Shown here in pieces: positions 8,190 through 15,211 of a stretch of DNA of 26,918 nt. This DNA comes from Dehalococcoidia bacterium (GTDB lineage: Bacteria; Chloroflexota; Dehalococcoidia; Dehalococcoidales; UBA1222), in NCBI GenBank assembly GCA_009776515.1, contig WRNP01000011.1, positions 1 to 26,918 of the forward strand, given 5' to 3'. The notes under the pieces were generated by a model. It was not told the DNA's origin and made no database searches. It saw only the letters and a program-made list of their open reading frames with translations. Each line of letters starts with the position of its first letter. Within the stretch, counting starts at the first letter, position 1. The position numbers and the translations under genes are program-made.

Positions 8190-8832
8190 AACCACTGTCT
8201 CGGGTGTTCAGGGCTAATAGCACTGCCTGTTGCCGGCTGGCGATGCCTAGCTTGGAGTAAATGTTGTTGATGTGGTTCTTGACTGTTTTTTCCTCAATAT
8301 TTAGGGTTCGGGCAATCTCACGGTTGTCGCAGCCGGTGGCGATCATTTTCCATATCTCATCTTCTCTGGCGGTCAGTTGATGTGCAACCGCAATTCCTGA
8401 CCATTGGTCGATGGTCGTCCCGGGAAACAACTCCTCAAGGGGAGGGGTGCATATAGAGGCACCAGCACCGGTGGCCATGACTGCGGTGACCAGACTTTCG
8501 GGGGTAAAGTGTCCGTAAACCAGATAGCCGGCTGCTCCGGCGTTTAAGGCGTGAGCCAGGACAATGGGATCATCGACCACCGTCAACACCAGAATTTGTA
8601 TTTCAGGCATCAAGCGCTTTAGTTCACTTGTTGTTTTGATGCCGTCCATTCCGGACATGCGAATGTCCATCAACACAACATCTGCGCCGATTTGCTTAAT
8701 TGTCCTCAGGGCTTCGGTGCCGGTAGAGGACTCGCCGGCAATGGTGATGCCGACCTGAGCGCTAAGGGTGCTACACAGGCCGCGGCGGGCTACGAAATTG
8801 TCATCCACTATAAAAACCTGTATCTGTTTCAT
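8179..8832 (-). CDS. NarL/LuxR-family response regulator
   Basis: A 217-residue two-domain regulator. The receiver has the acidic pair D10-D11, the phosphoacceptor D56 (VVLMDIRMSGMDG) and T84. The C-terminal LuxR-type helix-turn-helix begins at LTAREDEIWKMIATG and runs through TVKNHINNIYSKLGI. The usual receiver lysine of the GYLLK motif is replaced: the sequence reads GYLVYG, with Tyr at 106. The start ATG at 8832 was chosen because it begins the receiver domain and lies 5 bp after the histidine-kinase stop; the frame's extension to 9033 overlaps the kinase and is not coding. It is the partner of the upstream kinase. The regulated genes are unknown; the adjacent nitroreductases or importer are candidates. 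Confidence 0.9.
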   Translation of the reverse strand: MKQIQVFIVDDNFVARRGLCSTLSAQVGITIAGESSTGTEALRTIKQIGADVVLMDIRMSGMDGIKTTSELKRLMPEIQILVLTVVDDPIVLAHALNAGAAGYLVYGHFTPESLVTAVMATGAGASICTPPLEELFPGTTIDQWSGIAVAHQLTAREDEIWKMIATGCDNREIARTLNIEEKTVKNHINNIYSKLGIASRQQAVLLALNTRDSGSRS

Positions 8833-8837
8833 CGTGG

Positions 8838-10085
8838 TTAATCCGTCTGCTTGCCGCTGTCTGTAATAGGGATATGGGCGGTGAGCATGGTGCCGCCTGG
8901 GCTGCTCTCGACACTGAAGCGGCCGCCGGACATCTCTACGCGCTCTTTCATGCTTATCAGGCCTAACCGGCCCTGGCGGGCAAAGGTATATATATCCCGC
9001 AGATCTGCATTGAAGCCGCAGCCATTGTCGCATATTACAATTTTTAATATGCCATCTGCGGCATCAAGGGCAAGTTTAACCTGCGAGGCATGGGCATGGC
9101 GCTGTATGTTGAGCAGTGCCTCTTCAAGTACTTTCAAGATGTTATGCGCCAGTCTCCAGGGCAGTTCTGGAATACCATCGCTGTGAACGAATGTGAGTTC
9201 CGCTCTGCCCTCCCGTTGCCATGCGTCAGCTAGTTTGTAGATGTGTTCAATGATATTCTTTGATGTAGTCTCTTCGCGCATCTCAAAAATGACATCTCTT
9301 ATTTCACGGCTGACCTGGCGGCAGACATTTTCGACATATCTTGATTGTTCATTTGGTAGAGGAGTCGCTTCGGAGCTTTGTTGTTGTCTTATGGCATGTG
9401 TCTCCAATGCCAAACCCTCTAGGCTTTTCAGAACGCTGTCGTGCAGTTCATTAGAGATACGGCGTCTTTCAAGCAGCAGGGCGCGCTCGGCGGCCAGTTG
9501 CTCAGCCTGGTGGCGGTGGTGCCGCCACTGGCGGACGACCATTCCCACCATCAGAGAAACAAAAGACATCACACCTACAGTTAGTATGTAGTCTGCCAAT
9601 GGATATGGCACGTCCCAGAAAGCCATACCGTACTGCCTTATTCCCAAAAAAACCAAAGAAAAAAGAACGTCAGCAATAAGACTCCCTTTCAAGCCAAAAC
9701 GAATAGCAGCCTCAACAATCATTGGGGCAAAGATGATATACAGGGCGGTATGCCCATGGCGGATGCCCAAAATGATCACCCAGAAAGCTGCCAGTATATC
9801 CACGGCCAAGAGCCCCAAGCTCAACAGCGATTGTTGGCGTGGAGAAATGTCGCGGCGATAGAAGTATCTGGCGGCAATGTTGGCTAATATCAAGAGGCAT
9901 ACCACAGCGGCAATCGATGGTGGGTACAACCAGTCGTAGAGGAAAGCGGCGAACAGAACGGCGGGGACATACAGCCACCGCTGGAACATCAGCACCTTTT
10001 CCAGCCTTTTGGCTTCTGTCAGTTCCCGATCTGGTTTGCTCGCCATATCCTCTTCTGGGCTCGCAATGTGGCCTATTGATGGCAT
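8838..10085 (-). CDS. NarL-type (HisKA_3) membrane sensor histidine kinase
   Basis: A 415-residue kinase. The N-terminal half carries about five to six hydrophobic helices (roughly residues 33-185) with little extracytoplasmic sequence, so it probably senses something in or near the membrane. The dimerisation motif ERRRISNELHDSVLKSLEGL has the phosphoaccepting H215. The ATPase part shows ALLNIQRHAHA (N box), DNGCGF and GRLGLISMKERVEMSGG. The start is uncertain: ATG 10085 has no ribosome site, while ATG 10046 has AGAAGAGG but only 2 nt away. The response regulator follows after 5 bp. A nitroreductase gene ends 31 bp upstream on the same strand, so read-through from the nitroreductase array is possible. 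Confidence 0.88.
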   Translation of the reverse strand: MPSIGHIASPEEDMASKPDRELTEAKRLEKVLMFQRWLYVPAVLFAAFLYDWLYPPSIAAVVCLLILANIAARYFYRRDISPRQQSLLSLGLLAVDILAAFWVIILGIRHGHTALYIIFAPMIVEAAIRFGLKGSLIADVLFSLVFLGIRQYGMAFWDVPYPLADYILTVGVMSFVSLMVGMVVRQWRHHRHQAEQLAAERALLLERRRISNELHDSVLKSLEGLALETHAIRQQQSSEATPLPNEQSRYVENVCRQVSREIRDVIFEMREETTSKNIIEHIYKLADAWQREGRAELTFVHSDGIPELPWRLAHNILKVLEEALLNIQRHAHASQVKLALDAADGILKIVICDNGCGFNADLRDIYTFARQGRLGLISMKERVEMSGGRFSVESSPGGTMLTAHIPITDSGKQTD

Positions 10086-10116
10086 TTCTATGTGCTGTCT
10101 TGACTTTTTATACGCC

Positions 10117-10848
10117 TCATTGCGGTATTCCCTGTTTATACGGAGGCTCGGTGGTCTGACGCAGAGCGATCAGATATTTATAGATGTCTTCACCGCTACG
10201 ATATTTACTGCGGTCATATTTATCGTAGTGTACGATCTCATCCAGCGAGCGGCGATAGGATGGTTTTGGCTGGTAGGCCGGATAGCCTATGGCCACAAGT
10301 GTGTGCACTTCCAGTATCTCAGGTATGTCCAGAATGCGCTTAAGCGCTTGCCCCCATGGGCGATTAACGCTTACCCATTCTGAACTCAGCCCAGCAGCAG
10401 CGGCTGCAAGATGCAACATTTGGGTAGCGTTAGCCATGTTTTTTAGATAAATGGCATCAGTCGCACCTTCTGTCACCAGAAAATTGGCCCCCAGTACGGT
10501 AGCTTGGTATGTACGCCGATCGCCCACCGTTACGATAATTGTCGGTGCACTTTGGAATGGTGGAGTGGTTAGGGGCGTGCGCATGTCGTGATGGCGCAGC
10601 TCCGGAACACGTGTTTGCTCAATGACATAGGCCTCCTGGTTGGGTGCAAGCCACGAGTCGACGATACGAGTGCGGGTATTGGCATCTTGTACCACCACGA
10701 ATTCCCAAGGTTGGGCGTTGGCGCCAGACATAGCCCAGCGCGCTGCCTCCAGTAGTTTCTCCAGCAGTTCTGGCGGCACTGGATCTGGCCTGAAGCGACG
10801 CACGCTGCGGCGGGTTTTCACAAGATTCAGAAAATCATCAATGTTCAA
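10117..10848 (-). CDS. Nitroreductase-family FMN flavoprotein, paralog 1
   Basis: A 243-residue member of the nitroreductase superfamily, FMN enzymes that reduce nitro groups, quinones or other electrophiles with NAD(P)H. The FMN phosphate-binding start RRSVRRFRPDPV and the AMSGANAQPWEFVVV core are clear, as are VGDRRTYQATVL and the late GLSSEWVSV segment. The start is TTG at 10848 with AAGGAG just upstream; it follows the stop of paralog 2 after 3 bp, so they are co-translated. A roughly 45-residue C-terminal tail (YDRSKYRSGEDIYKYL) is shared by all four paralogs. It is the last of the array, next to the histidine kinase. The substrate is unknown. Confidence 0.9.
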   Translation of the reverse strand: MNIDDFLNLVKTRRSVRRFRPDPVPPELLEKLLEAARWAMSGANAQPWEFVVVQDANTRTRIVDSWLAPNQEAYVIEQTRVPELRHHDMRTPLTTPPFQSAPTIIVTVGDRRTYQATVLGANFLVTEGATDAIYLKNMANATQMLHLAAAAAGLSSEWVSVNRPWGQALKRILDIPEILEVHTLVAIGYPAYQPKPSYRRSLDEIVHYDKYDRSKYRSGEDIYKYLIALRQTTEPPYKQGIPQ

Positions 10849-10851
10849 AGG

Positions 10852-11592
10852 TCACTCCTTTTTCGGCATATAGCCTTGCTGATATGGTTTTTCCGTTGTA
10901 CGGCGGAGTTCATATATGAAGTGCTGGACATCTTCGGCAGAACGCAGTTTACTGAGGTCATATTTATCAAAATGCACTATCTCAGATAAGGGGCGGCGCT
11001 TGGCGCATAGCGGGGTATAGGCGGGATAACCTAATGCTATCATGGTGTGTACTTCCAGTATGCTTGGGATGTCCAGGATGCGCTTGATTTCATCTGCCCA
11101 CATATGCGTGATACTGACCCACATAGCCCCTAACCCCGCGGCAGCGGCAGCCAAGTGCATGTTATGCGTGGTATTAGCCATGTTCTTCAAATATATGGCA
11201 TCAGTAGCGCCTTCTGTTGTCAAAAAAGCTGCTCCCAGCACAGTAGCTTGGTCAGTGCGGCGGTCGCCGACTATCGCAATGATGACAGGTGCGTCCCTGA
11301 AAGCGGCGGTAGTGGCAAATTCTCGTAGCGGCGGCAAGCGAAGTTCTGCCATGCGCATTTGCTCAATGGCGTACATTTCTGTGTGTGGCTCAAACCATGA
11401 CTGCGCCAACTTGGCAAGAGTATCGGCATTTTGCACAACCACAAATTCCCAGGGCTGGGCGTTGGCCCCCGACATAGCCCAGCGTCCTGCCTCCAGTATT
11501 TTCTCCAGCAACTCAGGTGCTACAGGGTCTGGTTTGAAACGGCGGACACTGCGGCGAGCACGCGTCAGTTCAACGAAATTGTCTATCTGCAT
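10852..11592 (-). CDS. Nitroreductase-family FMN flavoprotein, paralog 2
   Basis: A 246-residue nitroreductase-superfamily protein, most like paralog 1 by eye (both share PEFLEKxLEAxRWAMSGANAQPWEF-type text and a DKYD tail). Motifs are RARRSVRRFKPDPV, GRWAMSGANAQPWEF, GDRRTDQATVLGAAF and the tail LSKLRSAEDVQHFIYELRR. The start ATG at 11592 directly abuts the TAG of paralog 3 with no spacer. No Shine-Dalgarno sequence is visible, so translation probably depends on ribosomes ending paralog 3. Its own stop overlaps the ribosome site of paralog 1. A soluble cytoplasmic enzyme; the substrate is unknown. Confidence 0.9.
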   Translation of the reverse strand: MQIDNFVELTRARRSVRRFKPDPVAPELLEKILEAGRWAMSGANAQPWEFVVVQNADTLAKLAQSWFEPHTEMYAIEQMRMAELRLPPLREFATTAAFRDAPVIIAIVGDRRTDQATVLGAAFLTTEGATDAIYLKNMANTTHNMHLAAAAAGLGAMWVSITHMWADEIKRILDIPSILEVHTMIALGYPAYTPLCAKRRPLSEIVHFDKYDLSKLRSAEDVQHFIYELRRTTEKPYQQGYMPKKE

Positions 11593-12330
11593 CTATGTAG
11601 CATCTTTACTGTAACGGTCGTAAGCGGGTTTGGTAGACTCGCGCAAGTCGTACAGAAACCGCTGAATGTCTTCTGACGAACGGTATTTATCTAATTCATA
11701 ATGGTTGTGGTGCACCATTTGTTCTAATGGGCGCCGCCGCCCCGCTTTTGGCGGCGAAGCCGGATGACCTACAGCTACCAGCGTGTGTACATCCAATATG
11801 TCTGGAATACCAAGAATTTGCTTTATAGTTTCGCCCCAGATGCGGCTAATGCTGACCCATTGCGTACCCAATCCAAGTGCTGCTGCCGCTAAATGGAGCA
11901 TCGTGGTGGCGTTGCCAACATTTTTCAGATAAGTGGAGTCTGTGCCGCCTTCCCCCCACAGATAGTGAGCTGCCAGTACGGTGGCTTGGTATGTACGGCG
12001 GTCACCTAAAACAACGATGAACACTGGAGCATCTTTGAAATTGGGCGACACCTCTAGATTGTATGAGTTTGGGTGGCGCAGTTCGGCTAGGCGCGTCTGC
12101 TCAATAACAAATGTCTCTTTGCGTGCATCGAGACGTGATTCTACGATGCGTTCTTTAATGGCGGCATCATCTACTACTACAAATTCCCATGGCTGGGCAT
12201 TGGCACCCGACATGGCCCATCGTCCTGCCTCCAGAATTTGATCTACTACTTTCGGGGGCACAGGATCTGGAGCAAAACGACGCACACTGCGGCGCGAAGA
12301 TGCCAATTCGATAAAAGCGTCAATCTTCAT
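11593..12330 (-). CDS. Nitroreductase-family FMN flavoprotein, paralog 3
   Basis: A 245-residue nitroreductase-superfamily protein, closest to paralog 4; about three residues in five look identical. Residues 32-62 (ILEAGRWAMSGANAQPWEF through DDAAIKERI) are identical between the two, and the matching 95 nt (12145-12239) differ at only two positions. The start ATG at 12330 has only a weak purine stretch upstream. A stem-loop occupies the 44-bp gap from paralog 4. The conserved tail ELDKYRSSEDIQRFLYDLR is present. The substrate is unknown. Confidence 0.9.
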   Translation of the reverse strand: MKIDAFIELASSRRSVRRFAPDPVPPKVVDQILEAGRWAMSGANAQPWEFVVVDDAAIKERIVESRLDARKETFVIEQTRLAELRHPNSYNLEVSPNFKDAPVFIVVLGDRRTYQATVLAAHYLWGEGGTDSTYLKNVGNATTMLHLAAAALGLGTQWVSISRIWGETIKQILGIPDILDVHTLVAVGHPASPPKAGRRRPLEQMVHHNHYELDKYRSSEDIQRFLYDLRESTKPAYDRYSKDAT

Positions 12331-12333
12331 CCA

Positions 12334-12371
12334 ATTACCACAATTATATGTAGTTGTAGCTGATTGGTAAT
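12334..12371 (-). other. Intercistronic hairpin between nitroreductase paralogs 4 and 3
   Basis: ATTACCA (12334-12340) pairs with TGGTAAT (12365-12371). Inside it CAATTA pairs with TAGTTG around a TATG loop, including one G-T pair. There is no T tract on either side, so it is more likely an mRNA processing or stability element than a terminator. Confidence 0.4.
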
Positions 12372-12374
12372 ATG

Positions 12375-13112
12375 CTATTTACTCCAGCGATCAAACTCGG
12401 TTTTAGCTAATTGGCGCACGTTGCCCATAAACTTTTGGATGTCTTCTGCCGAACGAAATTTCTCTGTTTCATACTGGTTATGGTGCACTATTTGCTCCAA
12501 CGGACGTCTCTGACCATCTTTGGGGGGTATGGCCGGATGCCCTACTGCCACTATAGTGTGCACATCAAGAATATCTGGGATTCCAAGTATCTGCTTGATT
12601 GCTTCTCCCCAGAGACGGTTGACGCTGACCCACTGTGTGCCTAGCCCAAGAGCCGCTGCCGCCAGATGTAGATTCTGGGTGGCATTACCCATGTTTTTCA
12701 GATAGTTGGAGTCTGTGTTGGCCCCACCTTCGCCGCATATATAGTTTGCAGAGAGGACTGTGATTTGGTATGTGCGGCGGTCGCCTAACACAACGATGAA
12801 TACAGGGGCGTCTTTGAAGCCGAGTATCACTTCAGGTCCACGGAAATGCGGAGGGCATAGGTCTGGCATCCGAGTATTTTCAATGACGAAGCTCTCTTTG
12901 CGCACTTCTATCCACGCTGTAATGATGCGTTCTTTAATGGCGGCATCATCTACTACTACAAATTCCCATGGTTGGGCATTGGCACCTGACATGGCCCATC
13001 GTCCTGCCTCCAGAATTTTTTGGATGTCCTCCGAGGCAACAACGGCGTTCGACTTAAATTTGCGCGTACTACGACGGTTTTGTACCAGCTTTAGGAAAGC
13101 ATCTATTTCCAT
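12375..13112 (-). CDS. Nitroreductase-family FMN flavoprotein, paralog 4 (first in array)
   Basis: A 245-residue nitroreductase-superfamily protein, first of the four on the minus strand. It carries RRSTRKFKSNAV, GRWAMSGANAQPWEF, LGDRRTYQITVLSAN and the tail ETEKFRSAEDIQKFMGNVR. Its first 30 residues diverge from the other three (KFKSNAVVASEDIQK against RFxPDPVPPxxxxx), whereas the following block is identical to paralog 3. The start ATG at 13112 lacks a strong ribosome site. The intergenic region on its left holds the divergent importer promoter; I could not place a convincing promoter for this gene. The substrate is unknown. Confidence 0.9.
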   Translation of the reverse strand: MEIDAFLKLVQNRRSTRKFKSNAVVASEDIQKILEAGRWAMSGANAQPWEFVVVDDAAIKERIITAWIEVRKESFVIENTRMPDLCPPHFRGPEVILGFKDAPVFIVVLGDRRTYQITVLSANYICGEGGANTDSNYLKNMGNATQNLHLAAAALGLGTQWVSVNRLWGEAIKQILGIPDILDVHTIVAVGHPAIPPKDGQRRPLEQIVHHNQYETEKFRSAEDIQKFMGNVRQLAKTEFDRWSK

Positions 13113-13213
13113 GTGCCTACGGCCTTTGCTTTAAGTATTTTTCCGTGCGTGGTTAGCATAGTTGTGCATTCTATCATCGTTAGTTGTTTGGTGTCTATGG
13201 GTCCCTGGGGCTC

Positions 13214-13242
13214 ATGACTTTTTTGGAACTGCGCGTTATAGT
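13214..13242 (+). promoter_or_regulatory. Probable promoter of the ABC importer operon
   Basis: ATGACT (13214-13219), a 17-bp spacer and TATAGT (13237-13242). The predicted start is near 13249, giving a leader of about 73 nt. The -35 is weak, which would suit a regulated promoter in the roughly 210-bp divergent region shared with the nitroreductase array. Confidence 0.45.
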
Positions 13243-13306
13243 AGCAGGCACATTTAACCATCACCGCTTTGTCTCTTGTTTGCCGTGGCGGGTGGTAATT
13301 TTTGCA

Positions 13307-13315
13307 AGGAGGTGG
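13307..13315 (+). promoter_or_regulatory. Ribosome-binding site fixing the TTG start of the importer lipoprotein
   Basis: AGGAGGTGG ends in the AGGAGG core 9 nt before TTG 13322, the codon directly preceding the lipoprotein signal peptide. It overrules the longer ATG-initiated reading from 13184. Confidence 0.75.
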
Positions 13316-13321
13316 AGATCA

Positions 13322-14317
13322 TTGAAACTCAACAAGTGGATTACCTCGGTTTCTGTTATGTTGTGCCTATGCTTGCTGCTCATGACTGCCTTGGCATGTA
13401 AGCCTAAAGAAAGTGTGGTCAACATGTCAATGGCATCATCTTTCAACACTTGGTTGGCCACTTATGCCATCCGTGAAGGAAAAATAAACTCGGATTTGGT
13501 GAACGTCAACATTAATATTGGGTCTGACCACGATCTCCAAATGAGATCAGGCAAATATCCCATGGGAGTGTTGAATACGTCGGCTTTTGCAGGTGTAATA
13601 CAGAACGAGAATCTGTCGTTTGTGGCGATTAGCACTTTTATCATTCACGAAGGCGCATTGACGCGCGAAGGTGTCAATTATTTATTGACCAGGGTTGACA
13701 GCGACATTAACTCCCCGGCTGATCTGGTGGGCAAGAAGATTGGGGTACCTGATCTCCAAGGCAGTGGCACCAGTTGCTTTCTCGCACTACTCCAGGAGAA
13801 CTATGGCATCGGCGCTGATGATTTTTCATCGCTAGTGGATTTCTCCAATACCCAACTTACGAACCTTCTTGCGCGCGGAGACCTTGATGCGGCGCTAATA
13901 GGGCAAAACATCGGTGTGCAGGCCACGTTGAATCCGGCGTTCAAGGTTGTTTGGAGTATTGATGATGCTTTCTTTGCAAAGTTTGGCACGCCTTGTGTGA
14001 CTTCTATGCTGGTGGTCGACTCTGATTTTCAGAAGCGGAATCCGGAGTTGGTGAAAGCAGCCTATGATTTGCTCATGGAATCTGTTATTTACGGAGAAGA
14101 GCATATAGACGAACTGGCACCTCTGTATGCAGTTGAATACGGAGATGGAACGGACGCAGATTTCTACAAGATGATATATAATGCCCATTCACGCTGCAAA
14201 CTCGGTGAGATTAGCGGCAATGTTTATGATGCCGTGGTGGGCCTTTTCAGCTTTGTGATGGCTCGCGGTTCTATCGACTCCACGCCAGATCCGGCGGTCG
14301 TGTTCAGTAAACCCTAA
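13322..14317 (+). CDS. NitT/TauT-type ABC transporter substrate-binding lipoprotein
   Basis: A 331-residue protein starting at TTG 13322, chosen by the perfect AGGAGG and because the signal peptide begins there (KLNKWITSVSVMLCLCLLL). The lipobox ALAC puts the lipidated cysteine at residue 26. The mature part reads like the SsuA/THI5 (NMT1-like) periplasmic-binding family: SMASSFNTWLATYAIREGKI, then PADLVGKKIGVPDLQGSGTS, the FSNTQLTNLLARGDLDAALIG hinge, and LVVDSDFQKRNPELVKAAYDLL. Members bind sulfonates, nitrate, thiamine or flavin precursors, or aromatic acids; the ligand here cannot be told. It heads a three-gene importer operon divergent from the nitroreductase array. Confidence 0.85.
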   Translation: MKLNKWITSVSVMLCLCLLLMTALACKPKESVVNMSMASSFNTWLATYAIREGKINSDLVNVNINIGSDHDLQMRSGKYPMGVLNTSAFAGVIQNENLSFVAISTFIIHEGALTREGVNYLLTRVDSDINSPADLVGKKIGVPDLQGSGTSCFLALLQENYGIGADDFSSLVDFSNTQLTNLLARGDLDAALIGQNIGVQATLNPAFKVVWSIDDAFFAKFGTPCVTSMLVVDSDFQKRNPELVKAAYDLLMESVIYGEEHIDELAPLYAVEYGDGTDADFYKMIYNAHSRCKLGEISGNVYDAVVGLFSFVMARGSIDSTPDPAVVFSKP

Positions 14318-14328
14318 AGGTGGTTTTG

Positions 14329-14367
14329 CTGAGGTAGGTCGGCGAAGTCTTAGCTGATCTATCTCAG
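14329..14367 (+). other. Stem-loop between lipoprotein and permease genes
   Basis: CTGAGGTAGGTC (14329-14340) pairs over 12 positions with GATCTATCTCAG (14356-14367): ten Watson-Crick and two G-T pairs, with a 15-nt loop. No T tract follows. Such hairpins after the binding-protein gene often protect the upstream mRNA, raising the binding protein over the membrane components. The rest of the 129-bp gap to the permease ATG holds no recognisable gene. Confidence 0.55.
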
Positions 14368-14446
14368 GAGTCCTACTGTTAAGGTCTAAGCAGGTTGTTT
14401 GGTAGTTAGGCGACACAGCGACACAGGGGGGTTAGTTGCAAAGAAA

Positions 14447-15211
14447 ATGCGTAAAGTTTGGCAAACACTTCTAGCGCTTGCAGTTTTTGTCATTATCTGG
14501 TGGTTGATAGCTGCGTCGACGTCTTCTGCGTTGCTACCCAATCCGCAACAGGCGGTAGTAGCTCTTTTCCGGCGGCTAAGTGCTCCGGGTGGGTTACATC
14601 ATGTATGGGTGACGGTCTATCGTGTTTTTCTGGGTACGTTGCTAGGGGCGTTGACTGGTACCGTGTTTGGTGTTGCTACGCGCTATAGCAAACTAGCAGA
14701 AGTCGCGGTGCGCTCCGTGATTTATCCTCTGTTGCAAACAGTGCCAACCATCTGCTGGGCATTGATGTTTGTGTTGTGGTTTGGATTACAGGAAGCTACT
14801 CCTATCCTTTCTGTCTCGGTAGCGACGGCCCCTTTCTTTATTATCAACGTGTGGGAAGGCATGAAGGAACTGGATACCAGCCTTATTGAAATGGCATCCT
14901 CATATACACGCCGCCCGTTTAAGATCCTTGGTAAAGTTGTTATGCCTATGCTGTATCCGTACATTTTTGCGGCCACCAAGAGCGGGTTTATGATTGCTTG
15001 GAAAATCATTGTACCAGCGGAGATCTTTGGGGCTACTGCTGGTATGGGCTACATGTTGAATTTTGCTTTCCATAATTATCGTATCCCCGATGTTTTTGGT
15101 TGGACACTGGCTTTTGCGGGTATTTTAATATTCTTTGATTATGGCGTGTTCAATTACATTGATAGGAAATTTGTGCGCAAATGGAAGCCACGGGAACTGA
15201 AGCAGTCGTAG
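14447..15211 (+). CDS. NitT/TauT-type ABC transporter permease
   Basis: A 254-residue inner-membrane permease with about six helices (first at VWQTLLALAVFVIIWWLIA). The cytoplasmic EAA loop that docks on the ATPase is EMASSYTRRPFKILGKVVMPMLYPYI. It belongs to the SsuC/TauC class and works with the preceding lipoprotein and following ATPase. The start is uncertain: ATG 14447 begins just before the first helix but its GGGGGG is about 15 nt away; TTG 14399 would add 16 residues. The 3' end overlaps the ATPase gene by 31 nt, indicating translational coupling. Confidence 0.88.
   Translation: MRKVWQTLLALAVFVIIWWLIAASTSSALLPNPQQAVVALFRRLSAPGGLHHVWVTVYRVFLGTLLGALTGTVFGVATRYSKLAEVAVRSVIYPLLQTVPTICWALMFVLWFGLQEATPILSVSVATAPFFIINVWEGMKELDTSLIEMASSYTRRPFKILGKVVMPMLYPYIFAATKSGFMIAWKIIVPAEIFGATAGMGYMLNFAFHNYRIPDVFGWTLAFAGILIFFDYGVFNYIDRKFVRKWKPRELKQS

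Noticed and set aside
8833..9033. N-terminal extension of the response regulator
   Set aside because: The frame is open upstream but overlaps the histidine-kinase ATPase domain in another frame. The receiver domain begins exactly at the ATG at 8832.
13184..13321. 46-residue N-terminal extension of the importer lipoprotein
   Set aside because: The TTG at 13322 has a perfect AGGAGG and directly precedes the signal peptide. The extension would bury the signal sequence and cover the predicted promoter.
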